Below, piece by piece: positions 29,618 through 38,459 of a DNA stretch of 64,000 nucleotides. The stretch's first letter is position 1. Every line of letters begins with the position of its first letter. The position numbers and the translations under genes are program-made. The notes under the pieces were generated by a model that did not search any database, had not been told where the DNA came from, and worked only from the letters and a program-made list of their open reading frames with translations. The DNA is from Oligoflexia bacterium. Its GTDB lineage: Bacteria > Bdellovibrionota > Bacteriovoracia > Bacteriovoracales > Bacteriovoracaceae. The stretch is taken from contig JADGAN010000011.1 of NCBI GenBank assembly GCA_015231955.1, positions 1 to 64,000 on the forward strand, written 5' to 3'.

Positions 29618-30223
29618 TTAATAGTGGGCACCACCAATATCAACGGAACAATTTTCAATCATAACTTCCCTTGTATGTTTTTCATTATTAATCAAGGACA
29701 ATAAAACCTCGGCTTGAAGATTATTTTTTTTATAGAAAGAGAGCGTGATTTGGTTGATTTTATATTGTGATATTTTATTCCATAGCGGAACATCTGTTAG
29801 GTATCCATATGGGTATATGGCATCTGGAAACGCTTCTCTCGACCATTCAGAAAGATTAAATGACATTTTATTTAGGTCATTATTAGGAATTACATCCATG
29901 TAGAATGAACTTGTAAACAAATCATCTGTCGACATTGCCTCGGAAGAAGGCCTTCCAATAATTATAAAACGCACATTTTTGTCTTTCTTAGAGACAATAA
30001 TCCAAATGCTCAAGCTAGATAAATATTGAGAATTAAAGCAGTCTGCGGCTAGTCCATAGATTGTATTACTATCATTGTTTACTTTTGCAATAATATCCTT
30101 CCATAATAGGTCGGCTGAAACATATTCATCCTTTGTGTTAAAATTATTACTACAAAATGATTCAGATAAAAATATTGAGATAGATAAAAACATGACTGAT
30201 AAAAAAGGTGCTAGTAATTTCAC
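29618..30223 (-). CDS. Hypothetical exported protein
   Basis: A 201-aa protein with a signal peptide (MKLLAPFLSVMFLSISIFLSES, cleavage near residue 24). The mature part contains ADLLWKDIIAKVNND, SIWIIVSKKDKNVRFIIIG and ITLSFYKKNNLQAEVLL, an alternating alpha/beta pattern. Two cysteines (FCSN near the cleavage site and ENCSV near the end) plus one in DCFNS could form disulphides. No family was recognised. The gene is AT-rich and belongs to the accessory island; the start ATG 30223 has a weak GGGAGAAAAAAAGTG upstream. Confidence 0.55.
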   Translation of the reverse strand: MKLLAPFLSVMFLSISIFLSESFCSNNFNTKDEYVSADLLWKDIIAKVNNDSNTIYGLAADCFNSQYLSSLSIWIIVSKKDKNVRFIIIGRPSSEAMSTDDLFTSSFYMDVIPNNDLNKMSFNLSEWSREAFPDAIYPYGYLTDVPLWNKISQYKINQITLSFYKKNNLQAEVLLSLINNEKHTREVMIENCSVDIGGAHY

Positions 30224-30736
30224 TTTTTTTCTCCCTCTGATTAATTGCTGATTATGCTTGAATCTTATATCTATCCTCTCAGTGGATCAACCAAATAGTT
30301 AGTGGCTTGAAATTCAATAATTCTGTGGATCATTGTTATGTCACTTTGCTTTGGAGTCTTAATTGGAGTCGCTGATGGTAACTAAATAATGCACAATCTG
30401 TCGGCAGCTCATTTCTCGTCTCTTGCAAAGCCAGTGATTGCCTTGATATCTTCTCTCTCACCCAGAGAAGAAAGAAAGAACTATCTTCCTCCTCTGTGCG
30501 ACGACAGCAATTCTAATAGTGTAGTCGGGGCTGTGCTTAATATTCCTTGAATTCTGTTTTTGGGGAGAAAAATTTATCACACCAAGGAGACATGCGACAT
30601 AGCAAGTCTATAGGCTGTTTGTTATAGCATCTGGCTTTGTGTTTTAATGATTATTGAATAGACGGCCATTTCAGCTTAGCGAAAAATCAATTAGTTTTCT
30701 TGATATAAGCAATCTGTTGCTGATAAGTCCGCCTTT
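30224..30736. other. Gene-free stretch before the group II intron
   Basis: 513 nt without a credible gene on either strand. Just before the intron a small hairpin AGCAA-TCTG-TTGCT (about 30709-30722) is seen; bacterial group II introns of some classes insert next to such hairpins or terminators. Nothing else was recognised. Confidence 0.35.
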
Positions 30737-32914
30737 TGCGACACGAGGCCGTACCTAAGAGTTGAGTTAACTCGAAAGAGGATAAAACCATCCATATCAC
30801 TGGATGAATCTAGGCGATTGAATAAAGTAGCATCGCTGACAACGCGCGATTGTAAAACGAGTTGCAAACCGTAAGGGGAGTGATTTTCTGATAACCACAA
30901 ATCGGAGTAGCGCTAGATAGGTTGCATGGTGAATGTAATGTGAACTCATAATAAAGACCGTCACTTATGACAAGCGGAAGTGGTTCATACGCTTGGGCCA
31001 AAATGGCAATGGGAGTGGAAAGAAGTTAAGGCGCCTTCTTTCGTGATCAAATACTCCTCGGTCGATAGTGAGCACCTAAACAACTTTACTTTTGGATACG
31101 GAACGTGGGAACTCAATATTTTCTCCAGATAGAAATAGCTGGATGGTGAATCGTAAGTTTCACTGATGGAGATGTTGAATTGGGAAATTGGAAGAAGCGA
31201 AGGCCTTCTTGTAATGAGATGGATATGGGTTTAAACGTTACCCAGTGTGAAAACAAGCAAACTTCCAATGGGTCTTTCATTGCAAGAGAATTTGCAGAAT
31301 CGTTTAATGGAGAAAAGCAAATGTCAGCTATTGCTGGTGCAGCTTCAGGTCAGAAATTATCCATGATGATGAATTGCTCCTTCTGGAAGAAGGCCGACTG
31401 GTCATATATTGGAAAACAGATCAAACGACTACAAATGCGTATTGCAAAGGCCATTAGGGACGGCCGCTACAATAAGGCGAAAGCTTTACAATGGCCGCTT
31501 ACCCATTCGTTCTACGGCAAATTAACGGCCGTAAAACGAGTCACTCAGAACAAAGGTCATAACACTCCAGGTGTAGATCAAGAAGTTTGGAAGACGGATA
31601 AACAGAAATTAGCTGCGGTCAATGGACTCAATCGTCGAGGATACCAACCACAACCATTAAGGAGAATCTACACTCCTAAAAAGAACGGTAAACTTCGTCC
31701 ACTATCAATACCCACAATGCAATGTCGTGCTCAATAAGCACTGCGCCAATTGGGATTAGAACCTATAGTGGAAGAAATTGCAGATAAAAACTCCTATGGA
31801 TTCCGAGCTAAAAGGAGCTGTGCTGACGCTAGAGAACAGTGTTTTAATGTATTAGCAAGAAAGGATAGAGCTAAGTATATCCTAGAAGGAGATATAAAAT
31901 CTTACTTTGATAAAATATCTCAATCATGGATAGAGAAAAACATTGTTATGGACAAACAAATCCTGCACAAATGGCTTAAAGCTGGCTTTATGGAAAAGGG
32001 GGAATTTCATCCTACTAATGAAGGCGTACCCCAGGTAGGTATTATTTCACCGTCAATTTTGAATGCCACTTTAAGTGGTTTAGAGGACACTATAAAAAGC
32101 GTCTCTAATAGAAAGGATAAAGTGAATGTGGTCGTATATGCAGATGATTTCGTCGTAACTGGAAACTCTAGAGAAATTTTAGAGACAAAGATTAAACCAG
32201 CAATAGAGAAATTCCTCTGTGAACGTGGTTTAGAACTCTCACAAGAGAAAACTAAAATCACACACATTGAGGAAGGATTTGATTTTCTTGGATTCAATGT
32301 GAAGAAATACAAGGATAAGCTACTCATAAAACCATCCAAGAAGAGTATAACAACTTTCTTAAAGAAAGTTCGAACTACTATAAAATCACTTCCCACCGCC
32401 AGAACCGACATACTAATTGGTCAATTAAATCCTATAATAAGAGGATGGACCCATTACTACAAGGCAGCAGTCTCAGGGGGTGCATTCAACTATGTCGATC
32501 ACCGTATCTTTCAAGCGATTTGGCAATGGTGTGTAAGAAGACATCCAAACAAGAATAAGAAATGGATATATCATAGGTATTTCCAGCGCAGTGGTCATAA
32601 GACCTGGAACTTCTTCTCACTCAAAAATAACACCGAATTATTTAAAGCCACCTCAGTTAAAATTGAGAGGCATATAAAAATAATTAGTAGTGCTTCTCCA
32701 TATAATCCTGAATATCGCGAATATTTCATAAAACGAGATAAAAGATATCCGGAAAAGTTTATGGATATGGCCTTGAACTTTTGAAGATAAAAAAATGGAC
32801 GGGTATTATTATTTTAATAATGCTTTAGAAAGGCCTGAGCCGTGTGATGGGAAACTATCAAGCACGGTTCTTAGGGGGCCTGTGTGGGAGTAATCCTATA
32901 TGGCTACCCGGCAT
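30737..32914 (+). mobile_element. Group II intron (degenerate ORF)
   Basis: A self-splicing retroelement of about 2.2 kb. Domain V is clear at 32837-32870: GAGCCGTG/CACGGTTC lower stem, AG bulge, TGATGG/CTATCA upper stem, GAAA tetraloop, 34 nt in all. Domain VI follows, and an ending CTACCCGGCAT places the 3' boundary near 32914 (AY end). The 5' boundary is approximate: TTGCGACACG at about 30737 resembles the GUGYG-type start, and typical domain I segments follow (for example CTGATGGAGA near 31162). The intron-encoded protein lies in domain IV. The internal stop codon suggests the copy cannot supply its own maturase. Confidence 0.82.
31219..32784 (+). pseudogene. ltrA: Group II intron reverse transcriptase/maturase with premature stop
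   Basis: The frame encodes a standard intron reverse transcriptase of about 521 codons but contains TAA at 31735-31737. The sequence around it, TMQCRAQ-stop-ALRQLGLEP, aligns by eye with the conserved MQxRAxQALxxLxLEP of RT domain 1, so CAA to TAA is the simplest change. Downstream motifs are intact: SYGFRAKRSC, LEGDIKSYFDKI, GVPQVGIISP, the catalytic VVYADDFVV, then maturase domain X with RGWTHYYKAAV. The protein ends after EYREYFIKRDKRYPEKF without an HNH endonuclease domain. Upstream ATG candidates exist at 31180; 31219 is chosen by analogy. Confidence 0.88.
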
Positions 32915-33127
32915 TGGAAGTTATGAGTCATGAAATGTGATTTTTAAAAGAAAAGTCGGCCCAGTCAAAGAAGAGTGTAGCGGCCAGTGCTCGGAAGAGG
33001 AGGGGCCAACTGCAACTTGCCAAAAAAGCCCCTTTAAAGGGCAGAATTTGTTTTACATTTTACAGTATCTATCGAATATATGTGATAATATATTTACTTT
33101 ATATCTAAAATATTCGATAATAATAGA
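32785..33127. other. Intron 3' end and leader of the toxin/antitoxin pair
   Basis: 343 nt. The first part contains intron domains V and VI. After the intron no gene is credible; a hairpin near 33026-33040 (GCCCCTTTAAAGGGC) may act as a weak terminator. The last 60 nt are very AT-rich and hold the operator of the downstream pair. Confidence 0.5.
33070..33119 (+). promoter_or_regulatory. Inverted-repeat operator upstream of the XRE/Fic pair
   Basis: TATCGAATAT at 33070-33079 and its exact reverse complement ATATTCGATA at 33110-33119 flank an AT-rich segment that would hold a -10 element (TATATCTAAAAT region). The second arm ends 8 nt before ATG 33128. This is the arrangement expected for autorepression by an XRE-type antitoxin with two dimers or a looped complex. 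Confidence 0.6.
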
Positions 33128-33592
33128 ATGAAAAAGCAAGTATTAAAAAAAACAAGATCCCAAGTTTCTAGAAAGCTAGAAGAACTTCGAGAATTTAGTA
33201 AAACCACCCAAGGGGTACGATCCTGGATAAAATACATTAGGGTGGCATTGGGTATGAGCACCACTCAGTTAGCAGATCGCTTAGACTTATCCCAGTCCAA
33301 CGTCAGTGAATCGGAACGACATGAAACAGAGGGCACTCTCACCATTAACAAACTTAGGCGAATGGCCGATGCTATGGACTGCGACCTTGTTTATGCGTTT
33401 ATCCCAAGAGAAAAATTAGAAGTAATTATTTATAAGCAGGCCAAGTCAAAAGTGCTGAAATCAATGAAACAAGCGGAAACTCAGATGGCTTTGGAAAATC
33501 AAAGTGTTTCGATCAAAGCATCGGAAAGACTACCAGACCTAGTAGAAGAGAAAATGTACTCTAAGTACTTATGGGATAAAGATAATGAGTAG
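33128..33592 (+). CDS. Mobile mystery protein A (XRE-type antitoxin/regulator)
   Basis: A 154-aa protein with an XRE helix-turn-helix at about 45-85: IRVALGMSTTQLADRLDLSQSNVSESERHE. Its N-terminus (VSRKLEELREF) and C-terminal KQAETQMALENQSV are features of the mobile mystery protein A family, always paired with a Fic-domain protein B. It probably neutralises or represses its partner. The stop overlaps the next start by 8 nt, so translation is coupled. A perfect 10-bp inverted repeat lies just upstream. Confidence 0.88.
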   Translation: MKKQVLKKTRSQVSRKLEELREFSKTTQGVRSWIKYIRVALGMSTTQLADRLDLSQSNVSESERHETEGTLTINKLRRMADAMDCDLVYAFIPREKLEVIIYKQAKSKVLKSMKQAETQMALENQSVSIKASERLPDLVEEKMYSKYLWDKDNE

Positions 33593-34193
33593 TATTAAGT
33601 TTAGGAATGATGAAGGTAATACTCCCTTAGATCCTGATCAATTAGAAGGACTAAAATACCCTTCAGTTACTACGATGGGGGAATTAGATGAACTGGAGGA
33701 TGAAAATATCCAGCGTGGACTTGATTGGCTTAACCATTACCGTAATGATGATTTTTTCTCATTGGAGTTTTTGAATAAACTACACAAGCAGTTGTTTGGG
33801 GATGTATGGAGTTGGGCCGGAAAATATCGAAAAGGTGAGGTAAACATCTCTCGTATTCAACCATACAATGTCGGGCCAGAATTGAAAAACTTATTAGAGG
33901 ATGCAAAAGTGTGGATACAGCACCAGAGTATGTCTTGGGATGAAATATGGGCCGAATTTCACCATCGATTAGTTAGTATTCACCCATATCCTAATGGAAA
34001 TGGTCGTATCGCCCGTATTTTTGTTGAGTTTTTGCAGAAAAAACATAGGCAAAAGGCCACTAGTTGGATGGCCTCTTTAAATGAAAATCCACAAGAGCGT
34101 CGCAATCGTTATATACAGGCACTAAGAACTGCAGATCAAGGAGATTTTTCTTTATTAATAACTTTTATGAAGGAGAAGATTGGGGATAAATAG
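33585..34193 (+). CDS. Mobile mystery protein B (Fic domain, probable AMP-transferase toxin)
   Basis: A 202-aa protein with the Fic core H133-P-Y-P-N-G-N-G-R-I-A-R, matching HPFxxGNGRxxR with the catalytic His present. Fic enzymes usually transfer AMP from ATP to target proteins. Preceding segments FGDVWSWAGKYRKGEVNI and NLLEDAKVWIQ are standard for the Fic/DOC fold of mobile mystery protein B. The gene overlaps the XRE partner and forms a plausible toxin-antitoxin unit. Target and inhibition mode are not visible; no clear inhibitory [ST]xxxE[GN] helix was recognised in it. Confidence 0.9.
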   Translation: MSSIKFRNDEGNTPLDPDQLEGLKYPSVTTMGELDELEDENIQRGLDWLNHYRNDDFFSLEFLNKLHKQLFGDVWSWAGKYRKGEVNISRIQPYNVGPELKNLLEDAKVWIQHQSMSWDEIWAEFHHRLVSIHPYPNGNGRIARIFVEFLQKKHRQKATSWMASLNENPQERRNRYIQALRTADQGDFSLLITFMKEKIGDK

Positions 34194-34204
34194 TATTTTG
34201 CATA

Positions 34205-34226
34205 GATTAAAAATTAATTTTTAATC
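34205..34226. terminator. Perfect 22-nt AT palindrome after the Fic gene
   Basis: GATTAAAAAT-TA-ATTTTTAATC reads identically on both strands. It begins 12 nt after the Fic gene and lies 36 nt before the next ATG. It could be a weak terminator or an operator for the next gene; no GC-rich stem is present. Confidence 0.4.
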
Positions 34227-34261
34227 CTTTGAATAAAAAGGGATTTGGAAAACAATAATTA

Positions 34262-34774
34262 ATGCTGGAAAAAATAAAAAATGAACTAGTTGCAAATTCA
34301 AAAATATTAGAAGTAGAACCGGCGTCTTGTTCTTTTTACCAGGAGAATTGGGAAGTAGAAGCCGAACTGTACTATAGTCAAAATTGGGAGGAGTTGCTAA
34401 AATACCAAGAGCAAATTGCAAGAGAAAAACCGGATTGTATTGAAGAGCAGTGGAAACTATGTGAGCGTTATATTGATAATGGCCTTTATGAAAAAGCCCT
34501 CTGCTATCTTTCCCGACTATATAATAAAGACCCAGACAACTACGATATTGTTCACTCGCTAATTGAAGTCTTGCTTTTGTTAGGGTGCGATGAAAGTGAG
34601 TTTAATTGGAAGCGACCTCCGCGAGTATTAAGGCCAAGTTTAGAAATACTGGATATTTGTTACGATTATTTACGACTTAAAAGAAGACCACGAAATTTTT
34701 TTGAGTTATATTCCAATTTATGGCCGATTGCAGACTTCTTCCCGCTAAGTATAAAAGACAACAATTTGAAATAG
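34262..34774 (+). CDS. TPR-like hypothetical protein
   Basis: A 170-aa cytoplasmic protein with two or three helical hairpins of TPR type: AELYYSQNWEELLKYQEQIARE (about 40-61), WKLCERYIDNGLYEKALCYLSRL (about 66-88) and DIVHSLIEVLLLLGC. The C-terminus (ILDICYDYLRLKRRPRNFF) is basic. A protein-interaction role is inferred from the repeat pattern only. It sits downstream of the Fic toxin but is separated by a palindrome, so co-regulation is uncertain. AT-rich, like the rest of the island. Confidence 0.6.
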   Translation: MLEKIKNELVANSKILEVEPASCSFYQENWEVEAELYYSQNWEELLKYQEQIAREKPDCIEEQWKLCERYIDNGLYEKALCYLSRLYNKDPDNYDIVHSLIEVLLLLGCDESEFNWKRPPRVLRPSLEILDICYDYLRLKRRPRNFFELYSNLWPIADFFPLSIKDNNLK

Positions 34775-34829
34775 TATTTTGCAATCACCACCTATATGTA
34801 AAGTTTTGGTTATCACAATGGAAATAACA

Positions 34830-35417
34830 ATGAAGTTTATCAAGAAATTAGAAAATGATTTTATGATCAAAGAAATCTCTAATGTGGAGATGGATGATAT
34901 CTTAAAAACACATAGAAAAAATCTCTTTGATGATCATGCAATGACTCTTCAAGCTGGAAAAACATTAACTGAGGTCGATAAAGATCGCCTGGATTTACTC
35001 AAGCAACGTATGTCCACCCTTTATCGATTAAATCTAGCACTCTATCATGGTGATCATCTTGTCGGGTGGAGCTTTGGTGTGCAGGACGCCATTGATGCTT
35101 TCTACATGTGTAATTCTGCAATTTTCCCAAAATATCGTCGCCAAGGACTATACACATCTCTACTAAAAACAGTGCTGGAAATAGTAACGGAGCAAGGATT
35201 TCAACGAATATACAGTCGTCATAAAAGCACCAATAATGCAGTGATCATTCCTAAACTAAAAGTTGATTTCAAAATAACAGGTTTAGAGGTAAACGATGTT
35301 TTTGGAATACTAGTGCATTTATCATATTTTCCAAAAGAAATCAGGAGGAAGGTTTTGGAATTTAGAATTGGGAATATTCCTCTCGATGATGAAATAAAAA
35401 AATATTTTAATCCCTGA
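34830..35417 (+). CDS. GNAT family N-acetyltransferase
   Basis: 195 aa from ATG 34830, chosen because GGAAAT lies just before it; ATG 34818 or a TTG at 34779 are alternatives. The acetyl-CoA-binding motif A is FPKYRRQGLYTSLLKTVLEIV, with the R/Q-x-x-G-x-[GA]-like RRQGLY loop, preceded by the beta strands LALYHGDHLVGWSFGVQD. N-terminal helices and the strand order fit the GNAT fold. The substrate cannot be told. It is the last gene of the AT-rich island. Confidence 0.78.
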   Translation: MKFIKKLENDFMIKEISNVEMDDILKTHRKNLFDDHAMTLQAGKTLTEVDKDRLDLLKQRMSTLYRLNLALYHGDHLVGWSFGVQDAIDAFYMCNSAIFPKYRRQGLYTSLLKTVLEIVTEQGFQRIYSRHKSTNNAVIIPKLKVDFKITGLEVNDVFGILVHLSYFPKEIRRKVLEFRIGNIPLDDEIKKYFNP

Positions 35418-35477
35418 TACAAAAATATTTGTGGGGTTGCATGCAATAATCGCCAATCATCCATACGTAGAGAGACT

Positions 35478-35498
35478 GTAAATTTTTAAAAAATTTAC
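35478..35498. terminator. Likely bidirectional terminator between convergent genes
   Basis: GTAAATTTTT and AAAAATTTAC form a perfect 10-bp inverted repeat around a central A, with T-rich sequence beyond it on the plus side. It lies between the ends of the GNAT gene (35417) and the PRC-barrel gene (35538), the right place for a shared terminator. The stem is AT-rich. Confidence 0.45.
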
Positions 35499-35537
35499 TC
35501 TTCTATGTTTTTAGTTTTTACAAAAATTCCGTTCTGC

Positions 35538-36308
35538 TTAGAGAGAATGCTCCTTGCCAGGTGCCTCCTTGTCCCAATATCCGGAGTGATTGTAGTGCTT
35601 ATACAATCCCGCTTCATACTCTCGGGTTAACAAAGAGGCCTCCGTGTATTCAGGAGATTGCTTGATACTCTCACGAGATAGATTGATATAGACTTTTGAT
35701 TCACGCCAACTGATGTTTTTGATCCATTGAGGGGAGATCAAAACTTTTTTTCCTGGCCACCAATTATGGGTATCGATAATGAGATAGCGAATGGCCCAAT
35801 TTTCGCCCTCTATGACAAAATCCTCGATGTGGCCAATCTCACCGTCGGTTGCCTGAGTATAGTACCCACTCACTTCGCTAGTGCTACGCAAATGGTGATC
35901 CCACGCTTTCTTCTCTTCCGTGAATGTTCTCCACTTCTCACGGTCGCGAATAATGTGAGAATTAGATCCCCACATATGAGGACCATAATAATACATCGGC
36001 CATCCAAAATACTTATAGTAGGCCTCCTCAAATTGTTGAGAGATGGGCGTACTACTACTTAAAGATGGACTCTCCTCAATCTGTTTTTTTGTCAAATCGA
36101 TCGAGATAAATTGCTCTTTTTTATTAAGGCCAATGAGTGCATATGGAGATATTAACACCTGCCTGCCACTAAGCCAGTTTCCGGTTTCAGCGACCAGATA
36201 ACGAATAGTCCAGTGGTGATCATCAAAGTAGAATTCTTTGACTTTCCCTATGTCACCATCTTGGGCATGCAATTTGTAACCTGTAATTGTTTTGGATTCG
36301 CTTAGCAT
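35538..36308 (-). CDS. Tandem PRC-barrel domain protein
   Basis: A 256-aa soluble protein with two PRC-barrel units. Repeat 1 (about 8-85) has GYKLHAQDGDIGKVKEFYFDDHHWTI, then YLVAETGNWLSGRQVLISPYAL. Repeat 2 (about 145-225) has GYYTQATDGEIGHIEDFVIEGENWAI, then YLIIDTHNWWPGKKVLISPQWI. The matching halves show an internal duplication. PRC barrels occur in RimM and photosynthetic reaction-centre H subunits and here usually signal a stress-related protein of unknown partner. The linker is rich in Tyr and Trp (YYKYFGWPMYYYGPHMWG). Confidence 0.88.
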   Translation of the reverse strand: MLSESKTITGYKLHAQDGDIGKVKEFYFDDHHWTIRYLVAETGNWLSGRQVLISPYALIGLNKKEQFISIDLTKKQIEESPSLSSSTPISQQFEEAYYKYFGWPMYYYGPHMWGSNSHIIRDREKWRTFTEEKKAWDHHLRSTSEVSGYYTQATDGEIGHIEDFVIEGENWAIRYLIIDTHNWWPGKKVLISPQWIKNISWRESKVYINLSRESIKQSPEYTEASLLTREYEAGLYKHYNHSGYWDKEAPGKEHSL

Positions 36309-36524
36309 AATCGTTATCCTTGGTTATTGGTTTATAATCAAAATAAAACCAGCTTCATGCACATGGATTTATAAGCGGTATGCGGTATGCAGCATGCAGT
36401 ATGAAGTTATCCAAAAATTCCCTTTACTACTTTTGACAAAACTCATGACAAACTTGACTAAGAAAGTAGAATGCATAATGCCTCAAACAGAAGGGGAACT
36501 CGCTCGATCTTTTTTTGATACCTC
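36309..36524. other. Intergenic region with short repeats
   Basis: 216 nt between two minus-strand genes. It contains a run of related 7-8-mers around 36376-36402 (GGTATGC, GGTATGC, GCATGC, AGTATG). Its role is unknown; it probably also holds the promoter of the PRC-barrel gene. Confidence 0.3.
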
Positions 36525-36815
36525 TTATTTAAACTTTGAAGCTGCATTATGAAAGGCCTTTTTTACCTCATCCCAGGCCTTCTCGGTACCGCTCTTCACC
36601 TCCTCCCAGACCTCATCTCCAGAACTCTTAAGCTCAGATAGTTTTACTTTGCTCTCTTCATGCTTACGCTTCAAAGCACTTAAGGTTTCAAGGTATTCGA
36701 TTTTTATCCCCGCCTCCGCTTTGTCCGCTTTCGCCTTCAAAAGATCAATCTCTGCATTCCACTTCTCAAGTTGTGCTGATACTTTTTCTTCATACTCTTT
36801 TCGTTTCTCATTCAC
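36525..36815 (-). CDS. sll1863 family stress response protein (coiled coil)
   Basis: A 96-aa highly charged, almost wholly helical protein. The order KxxYEEKVSAQLEKWNAEIDLLKAKADKA, LKRKHEESKVKLSELKSS and EVWEEVKSGTEKAWDEVKKAF ending in ASKFK is typical of the sll1863 family of small stress proteins. GTG 36815 is preferred, because AAAAGGGG lies 8 nt upstream; GTG 36824 would overlap that site. The final AWDEVKKAF repeats are amphipathic helices. It lies 22 nt downstream of the subtilase gene but the ribosome site suggests independent translation. Confidence 0.82.
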   Translation of the reverse strand: MNEKRKEYEEKVSAQLEKWNAEIDLLKAKADKAEAGIKIEYLETLSALKRKHEESKVKLSELKSSGDEVWEEVKSGTEKAWDEVKKAFHNAASKFK

Positions 36816-36846
36816 ACAATTCACCCCTTTTAAAATAATTTATGAT

Positions 36847-38274
36847 TTAGATGTTCATGATTGAAAATTCACTGACCAGTGGAAGTACAAAATCCAATTG
36901 TTGAGAAAGTCGTCTTGCTGTTCTTATAGGAGGCATCGATTTTAAATCCTCTTTGGCCATGAGGATTGCCTGTTTTAGAGGATAGTTTTTAGAATACTTC
37001 GCTGCCAGCATAGCGCGATCCTTATTCACAACCCCAGAACTTGCCACTAGTCCTCGTAAGCTTAGGCGAACATCAACGGTTCCTATGATGATTTGCTTTA
37101 CCTGTTGTGGGGAGAGTAGAGGGTTTAGATTTAACACCTCTCCTGCAATATTGGAGACAAAAGGTGCTGCTTGACTGGTTCCACTTACTGCCAGCAACTT
37201 ATTCTCAGGAATGCTGGAAACTACCGATACGCCTGGTGCGACTACATCGACATTACTTTTGCCAAAGTTTGAGAACTTGGCCAAGCGGTCTGAACCGTAC
37301 GTGGTATTGGAATCAAGTGCTGCAACTGCAATTGTGTTATCAAGGCGAAGATTAGTAGGTGAAGCGGGATAGATGTCGTTGTCACTGCTATCATTTCCTG
37401 CGGCAAAGACAAAAAGAGTTCTCGATGCCTTACCAAAAATCTCTTGCCCACGAGTTAGTACCTGATCAAAAAAATAGCCAGTAGCAAACTTGAGATCGCT
37501 TGCTGAAGGTGTCTCTTGCAGGAATATTTTATAAAGCATCAGCACCATCTTCGATGCGGCCGAATACTCTGTACCAAAAGAAGCATTGGCCACCACGGCA
37601 TGAGTAACATCAACATAGTGAATGACTCTTGCCATTTGTGCCATCTGCTGATTTACAAATCTATAGAGCATATATTTGACTAAAGCTAGGCCCTGTAAAC
37701 CCCTTTCTAATCCCATTTGGTAACTAACTCGCAGATCCTTTGATTCCGGAGAGTTTAAAAACTCTTCTCGAGTCGTTGGCCCTTGCCGTACCGAAGTTTC
37801 AATGATCTTTAAGGCCTCTATTTGGTTAGCTGCACTTTTATTGACAACAATACCTGCCACATGAGTGCCATGAATATAGTTTCCGTAGGCCATCACTTCT
37901 GTGATAAATTTGCGATCCTTGCTTTTTTGTTTTAGCCAAGCAATCTCCTCCGCTGTAGTGGTATCATTGGCAACTTTTGTCTGCAAGTTGATGAAGCGTT
38001 CATGATCCTGATTAAAGAAACCGCGAAAACGCTCATCAAAAACCATGTTATTATCGCGAACAAAATTCCAACCAAAGAGATCATCAATATAACCATTAAG
38101 ATCATCATCGATTTCATTATCCGCAATTTCACTATAGTTTCTCCAAACTCTATCTTTGATAAAACTATTATTCACCTCTAGTCCAGAATCGATAACAGAG
38201 ATAACCACCGGATAGGCGGAATATGGAAGAGAAGCAAAAAGAATTATGATTATTAGAACTTTAAAGATCTTCAT
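36847..38274 (-). CDS. Secreted S8 subtilisin-like serine protease
   Basis: A 475-aa protease. Signal peptide 1-20; catalytic Asp29 (VISVIDSGLEV), His135 (IHGTHVAGIV), oxyanion Asn294 (FAAGNDSSD) and Ser367 (SGTSQAAPFV). All residues needed for activity are present. The peptidase domain starts right after the signal peptide, so no I9 propeptide is seen. An insert of about 60 residues (FFNQDHERFINLQTK... to AYGNYIHGTH) separates Asp and His, and a further insert (about 155-230) follows His. The start ATG 38274 follows AAGATCTTC. It is adjacent to small barrel proteins and a metalloprotease. Confidence 0.93.
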   Translation of the reverse strand: MKIFKVLIIIILFASLPYSAYPVVISVIDSGLEVNNSFIKDRVWRNYSEIADNEIDDDLNGYIDDLFGWNFVRDNNMVFDERFRGFFNQDHERFINLQTKVANDTTTAEEIAWLKQKSKDRKFITEVMAYGNYIHGTHVAGIVVNKSAANQIEALKIIETSVRQGPTTREEFLNSPESKDLRVSYQMGLERGLQGLALVKYMLYRFVNQQMAQMARVIHYVDVTHAVVANASFGTEYSAASKMVLMLYKIFLQETPSASDLKFATGYFFDQVLTRGQEIFGKASRTLFVFAAGNDSSDNDIYPASPTNLRLDNTIAVAALDSNTTYGSDRLAKFSNFGKSNVDVVAPGVSVVSSIPENKLLAVSGTSQAAPFVSNIAGEVLNLNPLLSPQQVKQIIIGTVDVRLSLRGLVASSGVVNKDRAMLAAKYSKNYPLKQAILMAKEDLKSMPPIRTARRLSQQLDFVLPLVSEFSIMNI

Positions 38275-38459
38275 ACAAAACTCCTTCTACATTGCCTGCT
38301 CAATCTGTTTCATAAATTGACATTATCCTTAAGCAGATACAGGGTTTGTTGCAATAATTGCACCATAATGGCAGTACCCAAAGTCGCCTGTCCCCTGTTT
38401 GCCTCCGAGTTGCTTTTTTAAGCTTTACCATTCAAGTTGAATGTCTTTTAATTAAAGAG

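Noticed and set aside
32937-33131. Plus-strand ORF of 64 codons before the XRE gene
   Set aside because: Low-quality composition, no ribosome site, and it covers the operator of the XRE/Fic pair.
38358-38459. Upstream extension of the first small barrel gene
   Set aside because: ATG 38460 has the ribosome site and gives a clean signal peptide; the upstream part does not look coding.
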